Shown: in pieces, positions 1 through 9,299 of the stretch | Layout: every line of letters starts with the position of its first letter | Position numbering within the stretch: the first letter of the stretch is position 1 | NCBI GenBank assembly: GCA_020442235.1 | Contig: JAGRKQ010000087.1 | Coordinates: forward strand, 1 to 12,488 | DNA from: Hyphomicrobiaceae bacterium | Lineage (GTDB): Bacteria; Pseudomonadota; Alphaproteobacteria; Rhizobiales; MH13 | Direction: 5' to 3' | Length of the DNA: 12,488 nucleotides | Position numbers and translations under genes: made by a program | The notes under the pieces: model-generated | The model's database searches: none | What the model saw: only the letters and a program-made list of their open reading frames with translations | Told to the model about the DNA's origin: nothing

Positions 1-186
1 GTAGTGCAGCGTGTAACCGATGCCTTCGCCATAGCCGAAGGCGCCGAAGAGAAGCACTTCCACCGCCCGCACCGGGCTTTCTCCAACGAACAGAACCACA
101 AGACCGGCCACCGCGAAGGCCGCCGCCAGATTGAGCAGCGGAATGAGGCCGAGATCGACCCAGCGCGGCAGTTCGCCCCGGCTCAT
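1..186 (-). CDS. BMP-type (nucleoside/simple sugar) ABC transporter permease, N-terminal part
   Basis: Only the first 62 codons are present; the gene continues beyond base 1. The visible protein has a short polar N-terminus, one hydrophobic segment at about residues 13-35, and then GYGEGIGYTLHY at residues 51-62. That last stretch matches the conserved region just before the core membrane domain of NupP/YufP-type inner-membrane permeases, which usually read like G-x-x-x-x-x-x-T-L-x-Y-T-x-P. The start ATG (186-184) overlaps the stop of the VOC gene upstream in an ATGA arrangement, with a GGGGA-like ribosome site at about 197-193, so translation is probably coupled. The permease would form the membrane channel served by the ATPase and binding protein encoded just upstream. 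A second permease gene usually follows in such operons but would lie outside the window. The family call rests on a short N-terminus plus context. Confidence 0.8.
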   Translation of the reverse strand, partial: MSRGELPRWVDLGLIPLLNLAAAFAVAGLVVLFVGESPVRAVEVLLFGAFGYGEGIGYTLHY

Positions 187-634
187 GCGCCATCCCCGGA
201 CGCATCCTGCGGCAGCGGTTCGAGCGTCAGCTTGCCGGTGCCGTCGAGCGGAAAGAAGGGATTGTGGGCGATCTCCCACAGATGCCCGTCCGGGTCGGCG
301 ACATAGCCCGAATAGCCGCCCCAGAAGACCTCCTGCGGGGCTTTCTGCAATCGCCCGCCGGCGGCGACGGCCTCGGTGGCCAGCTGGTCGACGCTCTCCC
401 GGTCCGGGCAGTTGACGGCGAGCGTGATGCCGGAAAACCCGCCCTCCTGATCGGCAATGCCGGCATCCTCGGCCAGCGCGGCGCGGCCATAAAGCCCGAG
501 CACGATGTGGTGCCCGGCCAGGAAGGCGACCGCCTCCTGGCTTGCGGCCGTATCCTGCCAGCCGAGCGCGGTGTAGAACGCTTTGGCGCGCTTCAGGTCG
601 CGAACGCCGAGCGTGATCAGCGAGACTTGGCCCT

Positions 635-638
<4 letters not shown>
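183..638 (-). CDS. VOC-family (glyoxalase/bleomycin-resistance fold) protein
   Basis: A 151-residue cytosolic protein with the vicinal oxygen chelate fold. The first beta-alpha unit is SLITLGVRDLKRAKAFYTALGW (about residues 5-26, written here in part as ITLGVRDL and FYTALGW). The C-terminal half has the hallmark GGYSGYVADPDGHLWE followed by IAHNPFFPLD. The open frame extends further upstream, but the Met at 638 is chosen because GGAGG (650-646) lies 7 bases before it and because it gives an ATGA overlap with the end of the ATPase gene. It ends in another ATGA overlap with the permease gene. VOC proteins include glyoxalases, dioxygenases, epimerases and binding proteins, so no reaction can be assigned. 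The usual first-strand His/Gln metal ligand appears replaced by Thr, although the C-terminal Glu (in LWEIA) is kept; a canonical metal site is therefore doubtful. Its place inside a transporter operon suggests a role linked to the imported compound. Confidence 0.9.
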
Positions 639-2188
<1,550 letters not shown>

Positions 2189-2206
2189 GGCCTCGTCCGC
2201 TGCGGG

Positions 2207-2246
2207 CTGGAAGGCGGACGGGCCGTGTCCGGGCCCGCCTGCTCTC
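2207..2246 (-). other. Imperfect GC-rich hairpin between binding-protein and ATPase genes
   Basis: In the 75-bp gap, GGCGGACGGGCC (2213-2224) can fold imperfectly onto GGGCCCGCC (2231-2239) with a short loop. No T-run follows on the minus strand, so it is not a textbook terminator. Intercistronic hairpins after a binding-protein gene commonly stabilise the upstream message and let the periplasmic component be made in excess; that role is inferred here. Confidence 0.3.
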
Positions 2247-2263
2247 CTCGTCCCGAAGGCCGT

Positions 2264-3259
2264 TTATTCGACCGGACAGGTCTCGTCGGCCATGTAGTCA
2301 TGCACCGTCACGCTGCCGGCGATGATCGCTTCGGCGGCGGCGTTCACGGCCGTTTCCATCTCCGGCGTGACAAGGTCGCGGTTGTATTCGTCGAGCGCAT
2401 AGCCGACGCCTTCCTCGGCAAGGCCGAGCACGGTGACGCCCGTCGTCCACTCGCCGTTCATCGCCGCCATGAAGGTGTCGACGACGGCGGTGTCGACGCG
2501 CTTCAGCATCGAGGTCAGGACGTGGCCGGGATGCAGATAGTTCTGGTTGGAATCGACGCCGATGCCGAGAAGGCCGGCATCGGCCGCGGCCTGAAGCACG
2601 CCGATGCCGGTGCCGCCGGCAGCGTGGTAGACGACGTCCGCGCCCTGCGCGAACTGGCCGCGGGCCAGCTCGCCGCCGCGCACCGGGTCGGTCCAGGCCG
2701 CGCCCGTCGTGCCGGTCATGTTCTGAAGCACGACCGCCTCCGGGTTCACCGAGCGCACGCCCTGCACATAGCCGCAGGCAAACCGCCGGATGAGGGGGAT
2801 GTCCATGCCGCCGACGAAGCCGACCGTGCCGGTTTCGGACGCCATGGCCGCCAGAACGCCGACAAGGAAGGAGCCTTCCTGCTCCTTGAAGACGATCGAG
2901 CGCACATTCGGCAGGTCGACCACCATGTCGATGATGGCAAAGCGCGTGTCGGGGAATTCGCGCGCCACCACCTCGACGGCGGCGGCGTGGGAAAAGCCGA
3001 TGGCGATGATCGGGTCCATGCCGCGCCGGGCGAAGTTCCTCAGCGCCTGTTCGCGCTGGGTGTCGTTCTGAAGCTCGAAATCGGCGACCTCGATGTTGGT
3101 CTCGGCCTGGAAGATCTGCGCGCCGTTGAAGGCGGCCTCGTTGAAGGATTTGTCGAAGCGGCCGCCGAGATCATAGACGATCGCGGGGCGGAAATCGGCC
3201 AGGGCTGCGGTTGCAAGCCCGATCATCAGCGCAAGGGCGCCAAGCAAGCGTGTCATCAT
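2264..3259 (-). CDS. BMP-family ABC transporter periplasmic substrate-binding protein
   Basis: A binding protein of about 331 residues that captures substrate in the periplasm for the importer encoded downstream. The N-terminus is a Sec signal peptide (charged start, hydrophobic core LLGALALMIGLATAA, cleavage after ALA near residue 21). It has no lipobox Cys, so it should be soluble rather than a lipoprotein. The mature protein shows BMP/PnrA-family landmarks: YDLGGRFDKSFNEAAFNGAQ near its start, PIIAIGFSHAAAVEVVA, IDMVVDLPNVRSIVFKEQEGSFLVG, VGFVGGMDIPLIRRFACGY and GADVVYHAAGGTGIGV. An in-frame GTG lies upstream at 3268, but the ATG at 3259 is preferred because AGAGGTGAGG (3272-3263) sits just before it; the adjacent ATG at 3256 is also possible. 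It is the first gene of the operon. BMP proteins typically bind purine nucleosides, and some bind other small compounds; the ligand here is unknown. Confidence 0.93.
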   Translation of the reverse strand: MMTRLLGALALMIGLATAALADFRPAIVYDLGGRFDKSFNEAAFNGAQIFQAETNIEVADFELQNDTQREQALRNFARRGMDPIIAIGFSHAAAVEVVAREFPDTRFAIIDMVVDLPNVRSIVFKEQEGSFLVGVLAAMASETGTVGFVGGMDIPLIRRFACGYVQGVRSVNPEAVVLQNMTGTTGAAWTDPVRGGELARGQFAQGADVVYHAAGGTGIGVLQAAADAGLLGIGVDSNQNYLHPGHVLTSMLKRVDTAVVDTFMAAMNGEWTTGVTVLGLAEEGVGYALDEYNRDLVTPEMETAVNAAAEAIIAGSVTVHDYMADETCPVE

Positions 3260-3374
3260 CTGCCTCACCTCTCGTGGGGGCCGGCTTTTCGCGTGGGCCC
3301 GATGCGCCGGGTCTTGGATGTGCCCGGTTCAGGCGGCAAGCAAAGCACGGCTTGAACGAAAGTGCATCCCTCTT
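3260..3374 (-). promoter_or_regulatory. Leader/promoter region of the BMP transporter operon
   Basis: This 115-bp gap separates the end of hrpB from the binding-protein gene, both on the minus strand, and should hold the operon promoter unless hrpB is co-transcribed. A 5-bp GC hairpin, CCGGG (3307-3311) with CCCGG (3323-3327) around an 11-base loop, lies about 50 bases before the start codon. I see no convincing -35/-10 pair and no recognisable purine-riboswitch core. Confidence 0.35.
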
Positions 3375-5807
3375 TCAGTGCCGTTTGCGTGCACCGGTCT
3401 GCGGTGCGGCGGCAAAGGGATCTTCCGGCCAGTCATGCTTGGGGTAGCGCCCGCGCATCTCCTTGCGCACCTCCTGCCAGCTGCCGCGAAAGAAGGCCGG
3501 AAGGTCGCGGGTCACCTGGATCGGACGCTGGGCGGGCGAGAGCAGTTCCAGAACCAGCGCGATCCGCTCGGGACCGACCGTCGGATGGGTGGAAAGACCG
3601 AAAAGTTCCTGCACCTTGAGCCGCACCGTCGGCCCGGCCTCCGCCTCATAGTCGATCGGGTGGCTCCTGCCCGTCGGCGCGGTGAAGGAAGCCGGCAACA
3701 GCCGGTCGAGATCGCCCATGCGGTGCGGGCCGAAAAAGAGCTTGAGGGCTTCAGCCACGGTGGCGGCATCGAGCTTTGCGAGCGCATCGGGGAGCCCGAG
3801 AAACGGCCCCAGCCATTCGGCAAGGGCAAGGCGCAGCGCCGCATCCGAGAACCGCTCCGGCGCCATCAGCCGCAGCCGGGCCAGAAGCCGCGACAGGGCG
3901 GGTGCGGACGGCAGAAGCGAAAGGCCCCTGTCGGCGATGAAGGCGCAAAGCGCATCCTGCGATTCCGGCCCGGTTGCCGGGGCCGGATGGGCGTCGAGCA
4001 CCAGCGCGCCGAGAAGGGTTTCCTCGCGCACCCTGACGCCGCGCGAGCCGGGGTCGACGCTGATCGTGCGGCGATGCGTGATCGCATCGGAAAACAGGCG
4101 CTCGACGGCGTCACGCATCAGCGGGGCGGCAAGGCGCACGCGCGCATCGGCGCCCGCACCACCGAGATCGGCCAGAACCGCCAGCTCCGGTTCCGGCATG
4201 AGGCTTGCCGGCTCCAGTGCCGCGCCGCTGCCGCTGCGCAGGCGGTAGGCTGAAGGCCCGCGCCGCATGGCGATGCGGTCGGGATAGGCGAGGGCCAGAA
4301 GCGGCCCGATGGCGCTGTCATCGGTCGCAGGGCTCAAGCCGCCGCCGCCGAGCCGGCTCGCAAAGCGTCTTGCATCTTCGGCCCGCTGGCCGCGCGCCCT
4401 GAGGAAGCCGGAAAGCCGTGCCCCCGCATCGACGGCACTGCCGCCGAGTCCCGGTTCGGAGAGCATGACGGCAAGATGCGCCGCCAGCGGCCGCTCTTCG
4501 GCGCGCGCTCCGCTGACCATGCGGGCAAGGCGCGGATGCAGGGCAAGGCCGGCCATCGCCTTGCCGTCAGCGGTCAGAAGGCCGTTAGCATCGAGCGCGC
4601 CAAGATCGCCGAGGAGCCTTCGCGCGGCGGCGACGGCCGGGGCTGGCGGCGGATCGAGAAAGGCGAGCGTCTCTGGATCGCGGACCCCGAAGGCGGCCAG
4701 CGCCAAAAGCATCTGCGACAGATCGGCGGTGAGGATTTCCGGCTTGTCGGCGGCGGCGAGCGATCCCGTTGCGGCCTCCTCCCAGAGCCGGATGCACAGG
4801 CCCGGTTCGAGGCGCCCGGCGCGCCCGCGCCTCTGGTCGGCGCTTGCCCGCGAGACCTTGACCGTTTCCAGCCGCGTCAGCCCGCTGGCGGCGTCGAAGC
4901 GCGGCACCCGAGACAGCCCGCCGTCGATGACGATCCTGACCCCTTCGATGGTGAGGCTGGTTTCGGCGATGGCGCTCGACAGCACCACCTTGCGCCGGCC
5001 GGCCGCGGCGGGACGGATGGCGGCATCCTGCGCGCCCGGCGGCAGCGCGCCATAAAGCGGAGCGATGTCGACATTGCCCGCAACGCGGTCCTCCAGCCGC
5101 TCGGCAGTGCGCAGGATCTCGCCCTGGCCGGGCAGGAAGACGAGGATCGAGCCGGTTTCACCCGCGAGCGCGTCCACAACCGCATCGGCGGCCGCGTCCT
5201 CGATGCGCTGGCGGGGCGCGCGCGGTCTGTGGCGCGTTTCCACCGGAAACATCCGCCCCTCGCTGCGGATCACCGGCGCATCGCCGAGCCGCGCGGCAAG
5301 GCCTGTCCCGTCGAGCGTTGCCGACATCAGAAGCAGCCGGAGATCGGGGCGCAGCGCCCCTTGCACGTCGCGCACCAGGGCAAGGCCGAGATCGGTGTCG
5401 AGCGAGCGCTCATGCACCTCGTCGAACAGCACCGCGCCGACGCCCGGCAGATCCGGCGCGTCGAGGATCATGCGGGTGAAGACGCCTTCGGTGACGACCT
5501 CGATCCGGGTCCTGGCCGAAACCCGGCTTTCGTAACGCACCCGCAGGCCGACCGTCGCCCCGACCGCTTCGCCCAGCGTTTCGGCCATGCGCCGGGCGGC
5601 GGCGCGCGCGGCGAGGCGGCGCGGTTCCAGCATGAGGATGCGTCCGTCGCCGCGCCATCCGGCATCGAGCAGCGCCAGCGGCACCCGCGTCGTCTTGCCC
5701 GCGCCGGGCGGGGCGATCAGCACTGCCGTGGGCGATGAGGAAAGCCGCTCCACCACCTCGGGCAGGAACGGATCGATGGGCAAGGCGTTGGCAAAAGAGC
5801 GGGTCAT
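3375..5807 (-). CDS. hrpB: ATP-dependent RNA helicase HrpB (DEAH/DExH family)
   Basis: An 810-residue cytosolic superfamily 2 helicase, a normal length for HrpB. Motifs run in order: Walker A PPGAGKTT (33-40), the DEVH box within LFDEVHERSLDTDL (about 127-140), motif III SATL (162-165), ILVFLPGQGEI (about 221-231), SSAIAETSLTIEGV (motif V region, about 277-290), and motif VI QRRGRAGR (325-332). The C-terminal HrpB-specific region is clear: HPIDYEAEAGPTVRLKVQELFG, THPTVGPERIALVLELLSP, RDLPAFFRGSW, and RGRYPKHDWPEDP near the end. HrpB is a widespread but poorly understood bacterial helicase, presumed to act on RNA. The start at 5807 is the first available in this frame; the bases before it (GAGCCTCC) offer no good Shine-Dalgarno. 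It is divergent from a small exported protein gene, with a CtrA-like box between them. Confidence 0.96.
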   Translation of the reverse strand: MTRSFANALPIDPFLPEVVERLSSSPTAVLIAPPGAGKTTRVPLALLDAGWRGDGRILMLEPRRLAARAAARRMAETLGEAVGATVGLRVRYESRVSARTRIEVVTEGVFTRMILDAPDLPGVGAVLFDEVHERSLDTDLGLALVRDVQGALRPDLRLLLMSATLDGTGLAARLGDAPVIRSEGRMFPVETRHRPRAPRQRIEDAAADAVVDALAGETGSILVFLPGQGEILRTAERLEDRVAGNVDIAPLYGALPPGAQDAAIRPAAAGRRKVVLSSAIAETSLTIEGVRIVIDGGLSRVPRFDAASGLTRLETVKVSRASADQRRGRAGRLEPGLCIRLWEEAATGSLAAADKPEILTADLSQMLLALAAFGVRDPETLAFLDPPPAPAVAAARRLLGDLGALDANGLLTADGKAMAGLALHPRLARMVSGARAEERPLAAHLAVMLSEPGLGGSAVDAGARLSGFLRARGQRAEDARRFASRLGGGGLSPATDDSAIGPLLALAYPDRIAMRRGPSAYRLRSGSGAALEPASLMPEPELAVLADLGGAGADARVRLAAPLMRDAVERLFSDAITHRRTISVDPGSRGVRVREETLLGALVLDAHPAPATGPESQDALCAFIADRGLSLLPSAPALSRLLARLRLMAPERFSDAALRLALAEWLGPFLGLPDALAKLDAATVAEALKLFFGPHRMGDLDRLLPASFTAPTGRSHPIDYEAEAGPTVRLKVQELFGLSTHPTVGPERIALVLELLSPAQRPIQVTRDLPAFFRGSWQEVRKEMRGRYPKHDWPEDPFAAAPQTGARKRH

Positions 5808-5850
5808 GGAGGCTCATGCTGCGCAAGGCGCCCGGCCGCGCCTTGCATGG

Positions 5851-5865
5851 TTAAGCCCCCTTTAA
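5851..5865. promoter_or_regulatory. CtrA-like binding site (TTAA-N7-TTAA)
   Basis: TTAA (5851-5854), seven bases, then TTAA (5862-5865) is an exact match to the full CtrA box of alphaproteobacteria. The half-sites also extend as an 11-bp direct repeat, TTAAGCC...TTAAGCC. The box lies 67 bp before the small exported gene and 44 bp before hrpB, inside their shared 124-bp divergent region, where CtrA~P could activate one gene and/or repress the other. The match is visible; the binding is inferred. In DNA this GC-rich such a match is rare by chance. Confidence 0.55.
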
Positions 5866-5931
5866 GCCAAAGGCTCGAAACTTCAACACGTCGTCCCGGC
5901 CGGGCGGCGGTGTCTGCAAGGAGTATCGGCC

Positions 5932-6195
5932 ATGTCACGCATCCCCTTTGTCACCGGCATCATGGCGCTTCTGACGCTGGCGGGTGCGGCCTTTGCCGAT
6001 GGCTCCTCGGTGGTCGAGGCGCGCTGGCCGCGCGGGGTGGAAGCGATCATCACCAGCGTGACGGCGGCGCGGCTGCACTCCGAGCTTCAGGACCGCATCG
6101 CGGTGAACACCAGCCGGCGGCGCGGCGACCGGCTGGCTGTGCGCGCCGGCACCGATGCGACCCTCGTCACCGGCTCCATCCCGCCCCGCCAGTAA
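5932..6195 (+). CDS. Small exported protein of unknown function
   Basis: An 87-residue protein that I cannot assign to a named family. It has a clear Sec signal peptide: Arg at position 3, the hydrophobic core FVTGIMALLTLAGAA, and cleavage after AFA at about residue 22. This leaves a mature periplasmic or secreted domain of about 65 residues. The mature part is mixed and soluble, with a basic patch (TSRRRGDR) and the tail LVTGSIPPRQ; it has no cysteine and no membrane segment. Translation from 5932 is supported by AAGGAG about 9 bases upstream. Codon composition matches the neighbours. It is divergent from hrpB and converges on putA, with only 14 bp between the two stop codons. The CtrA-like box 67 bp upstream suggests cell-cycle control, possibly of an envelope function. 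A real gene is likely; its function is unknown. Confidence 0.85.
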   Translation: MSRIPFVTGIMALLTLAGAAFADGSSVVEARWPRGVEAIITSVTAARLHSELQDRIAVNTSRRRGDRLAVRAGTDATLVTGSIPPRQ

Positions 6196-6209
6196 ACCCG
6201 CCCGAAGGC

Positions 6210-9200
6210 CTATCGGTCCGAAATCGCGATCAGCGAGGCGTTTCCGCCGGCGGCCGCCGTATTGACCGTCACCACCTGTTCGATGGCGAAGCGTGCAACA
6301 TAATGCGGCCCGCCTGCCTTGGGTCCGGTGCCGGAAAGCCCGGAGCCGCCGAAGGGCTGCACCCCGACCACGGCGCCGATCTGGTTGCGGTTGACGTAGA
6401 TGTTGCCGGTGTCCATCGCCGCGACGATTTCGTCCACCTTCGATTCAATGCGGCTGTGAATGCCGAGCGTCAGGGCAAAGCCGCTGGCGCGGATCGTCTC
6501 CAGCACCCGGTCGAGCGCACCGGCCTTGTAACGCACGATGTGCAGCACCGGTCCGAAGACTTCCCTCGTCAGTTCCTGCGCATCCTCAAGACGGATGATC
6601 GTCGGCGGCACATAGTGCCCCTGCGCCAGCGCGCCGCCCGGCCGCGTGCCCTCGAAGATCACCCGGCCCCGTTCGCGCCAGCCCGCGACATGCGCCGCGA
6701 TGGTCCTTTGGGCATCGGAATCGATGACCGGCCCGACATCGCTGGCAGGATCTTCCGCATGGCCGATGACGAGGGCGCGGGCCGCGCCGACGATCATCGC
6801 TTCCATGCGTTCGGCAATGTCTTCCTGCAGGAAGAGAAGCCGCAGCGCCGAGCAGCGCTGGCCGGCCGAGCGGAAGGCGCTTGCCACCACATCGTCGGCA
6901 ACCTGCTCGGGAAGCGCGGTGGCGTCGACGATCATGGCGTTGATGCCGCCGGTCTCCGCGATCAGCGGCACGATCGGTCCGTCCCGTTGCGCAAGCGTGC
7001 GGTTGATGATGCGTGCGGTTTCGGTCGAGCCGGTGAAGACGACGCCGTCGCAGGCCGGATCGGCGACGAGCGCCGCGCCGACCCGCCCGTCGCCGGGCAC
7101 GAGGTGCAGCGCCGCCCTGGGAATGCCTGCCGCATGCAGGATTTCGACCGCCCGCATGGCGCTGAGCGGGGTCTGTTCGGCCGGTTTGGCCACGACCGCA
7201 TTGCCGGCGGCAAGCGCCGCCGTCACCTGGCCGGTGAAGATCGCCAGCGGGAAGTTCCACGGGCTGATCGCGACGATCACCCCGCGCGGCTTGAGGCGGA
7301 AGAGATTGCTTTCCCCGGTGGGGCCCGGCATCGCGGTGGTGCCGGAAAAGAGCCGCCGCGCCTCGCCCGCATAATAGCGGCAGAAATCGACCGCCTCGCG
7401 CGCATCGGCGATGCCGTCGAGAAGCGTCTTGCCCGCCTCGCGTGCCATCAGCGCGGCAAGCCGTTCCAGTTCGCCCTCCATCATCGCGGCCGCCCGCTCC
7501 AGGGCGCTGGCGCGCGCCTCGGCGGATAGGGCTGCGATGGAGGCGCGCCCGGCGGCCGCGGCCTGCATGGCGGCTCTGGCGGTTGCGGCATCGGCCTCGA
7601 TGACGCTGCCGGCCGGGGTGGATGCATCGCAGGGGGAGAAGAGCTTGCGTTCCGTGCCCGTTGCCGGCGTGCCCTCGCCTGTGGGCCGGGCTGTTGTGAC
7701 AAGAGGCGCCTCATCGAGAGCCTGCCTCAGCGTTGCGCGCATAGAGCGCAGGCCCGGTTCCAGCCCGCGCGCCAGCAGCCGCCCGCCGAGAACGTCGCGC
7801 GGTGCCGGGATGTCGGGATGCATCACGCCGTTGCGGGCGATGTCTTCGGAGGGGCGCACCAGAAGGCTGTCGACGGCAATGTCCTCATCGCCCACGGCGG
7901 CAACGAAGGACGAGTTCGCTCCATTTTCCAGGAGCCGGCGCACCAGATAGGCGAGAAGGTCGCGGTGCCCGCCGACCGGCGCATAGATGCGGCAGGCCGC
8001 GCCCCGTTCCTGCTTCTGAAGCGCCTCGTAAAGGCCTTCGCCCATGCCGTGCAGGCGCTGGAACTCGTAGCCATCCGTGCCGCCGGCCAGCGTCACGATC
8101 TCGGCGACCGAAAGTGCATTGTGGGTGGCAAATTGCGGAAAAAGCCGTGGCCGCGCCGAAAGAAGCCGGCGCGCGCAGGCAAGATAGGAAAGGTCCGTGA
8201 CCGCCTTGCGGGTGAAGACCGGATAGCCGTCGAGACCGCGTTCCTGTGCCCGCTTGATCTCGCTGTCCCAATAGGCGCCCTTGACGAGCCGCACCATGAA
8301 GCGCCGCCCATGCGCTTTCGCCAGCGCGTCGATGTGGTCGATCACCGCAAGGGCGCGCTTCTGATAGGCCTGGATGGCAAGGCCGAAGCCGTCCCAGCCG
8401 GCCAGCGAGGGATCGGCGACCGCCCTTGTTATGACATCAAGCGACAGTTCCAGCCGGTCGGCCTCCTCGGCATCGACGGTGAAATTGAGATCATGCGCCT
8501 TTGCGGCGCGCGCCAGCTCCAGAAGGCGCGGCACCAGATGGGCAAGGACGGCCCCTTCGTGCAGGGCCTCGTAGCGCGGATAGAGCGCGGAGAGCTTCAC
8601 CGAGATTCCGGGCCGGTCGGGCAGGGCGGCATTGCCGGCCTTGCGCCCGATCGCCTCGATCGCATCGGCATAGCTTTGATGATAGCGCCGCGCATCTTCT
8701 TGCGTGCGGGCACCTTCGCCGAGCATGTCGAAGGAGTGGCGATAGCCTTCCGCGCGCTGCTTGCGGGCCCGGTCCAGGGCGCCCTCGATGGTTTCGGCCA
8801 GCACGAACTGATGGCCCATGATGCGCATCGCCTGACGGGTGGCGGCGCGCACCGCCGGCGTGCCGATCCGCCGGACAAGGCTGTTGAGAAGCGCAGCCGG
8901 CGTTTCGCCCGGCGAGACGATGCGGTTGGCGAGCCCGAGCGCCCAGGTGGAAGCCTCCACCAGCCAGGCTTCGCCATGGCCTTCGTGATGGGCGAAATCG
9001 GCGCGCGTCAGCTTGTCTTCGATCAGCCGGTCGGCGGTGGCCGCATCCGGCACCCGCAGCAACGCTTCGGCCAGCGTCATCAACGCCAGGCCTTCGCGCG
9101 TCGACAGGGCGTATTCGCGCAGGAAATCCTCCACCCCGCCCAGCCCCCGGTCGGCGGACCGGATGGCCTCGATCAGCCCGCGCGCCCTGCCACGCACGGC

Positions 9201-9299
9201 TTCGCTCGCGGTCCTGTCCAGCCGGGTCGCAGACAGGAGATCCTGAGCGAGTTCAAGGTCGTCGGGCGCAAAGGGTGCGTTGAAAGTGTCTGTCGTCAT
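6210..9299 (-). CDS. putA: Bifunctional proline dehydrogenase / L-glutamate-gamma-semialdehyde dehydrogenase PutA
   Basis: A 1029-residue enzyme oxidising proline to glutamate in two steps, with FAD reducing the quinone pool and then NAD-linked aldehyde oxidation. The proline dehydrogenase barrel (roughly residues 150-470) shows ISVKLSALYPRYE, FTVDAEEADRLELSLD, FMVRLVKGAYWDSEIK, FATHN, and YLVRRLLENGANSSF, with the paired arginines that hold proline. The aldehyde dehydrogenase domain (about 520-1000) shows SPWNFPLAIFTGQ, VFTGST, the general base Glu782 (AETGG), nucleophile Cys816 (GQRCSALR), EVFGPVL and VQPFGGSGLSGTG. The Glu-Cys spacing of 34 is as in other aldehyde dehydrogenases. It is the short PutA type: no ribbon-helix-helix domain, so it should not repress its own gene. 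The frame stays open far upstream, across the lacI gene, but the ATG at 9299 is chosen for its GGGAGAG ribosome site and because homology begins after it. Confidence 0.97.
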   Translation of the reverse strand: MTTDTFNAPFAPDDLELAQDLLSATRLDRTASEAVRGRARGLIEAIRSADRGLGGVEDFLREYALSTREGLALMTLAEALLRVPDAATADRLIEDKLTRADFAHHEGHGEAWLVEASTWALGLANRIVSPGETPAALLNSLVRRIGTPAVRAATRQAMRIMGHQFVLAETIEGALDRARKQRAEGYRHSFDMLGEGARTQEDARRYHQSYADAIEAIGRKAGNAALPDRPGISVKLSALYPRYEALHEGAVLAHLVPRLLELARAAKAHDLNFTVDAEEADRLELSLDVITRAVADPSLAGWDGFGLAIQAYQKRALAVIDHIDALAKAHGRRFMVRLVKGAYWDSEIKRAQERGLDGYPVFTRKAVTDLSYLACARRLLSARPRLFPQFATHNALSVAEIVTLAGGTDGYEFQRLHGMGEGLYEALQKQERGAACRIYAPVGGHRDLLAYLVRRLLENGANSSFVAAVGDEDIAVDSLLVRPSEDIARNGVMHPDIPAPRDVLGGRLLARGLEPGLRSMRATLRQALDEAPLVTTARPTGEGTPATGTERKLFSPCDASTPAGSVIEADAATARAAMQAAAAGRASIAALSAEARASALERAAAMMEGELERLAALMAREAGKTLLDGIADAREAVDFCRYYAGEARRLFSGTTAMPGPTGESNLFRLKPRGVIVAISPWNFPLAIFTGQVTAALAAGNAVVAKPAEQTPLSAMRAVEILHAAGIPRAALHLVPGDGRVGAALVADPACDGVVFTGSTETARIINRTLAQRDGPIVPLIAETGGINAMIVDATALPEQVADDVVASAFRSAGQRCSALRLLFLQEDIAERMEAMIVGAARALVIGHAEDPASDVGPVIDSDAQRTIAAHVAGWRERGRVIFEGTRPGGALAQGHYVPPTIIRLEDAQELTREVFGPVLHIVRYKAGALDRVLETIRASGFALTLGIHSRIESKVDEIVAAMDTGNIYVNRNQIGAVVGVQPFGGSGLSGTGPKAGGPHYVARFAIEQVVTVNTAAAGGNASLIAISDR

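Noticed and set aside
3260..3268. GTG start at 3268 for the BMP binding protein
   Set aside because: It would place the ribosome site inside the coding region; ATG at 3259 follows AGAGGTGAGG and gives a standard signal peptide.
3260..3374. Possible purine riboswitch ahead of the BMP operon
   Set aside because: Only one 5-bp hairpin is visible; the three-way junction and conserved core of purine riboswitches are not present.
4476..5738. Plus-strand open frame of 420 codons opposite hrpB
   Set aside because: Antisense to a complete helicase with all motifs; composition is typical of a high-GC shadow frame.
5847..7529. Plus-strand open frame of 560 codons overlapping the small exported gene and putA
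   Set aside because: It crosses two well-supported genes in another frame or strand and has no family features.
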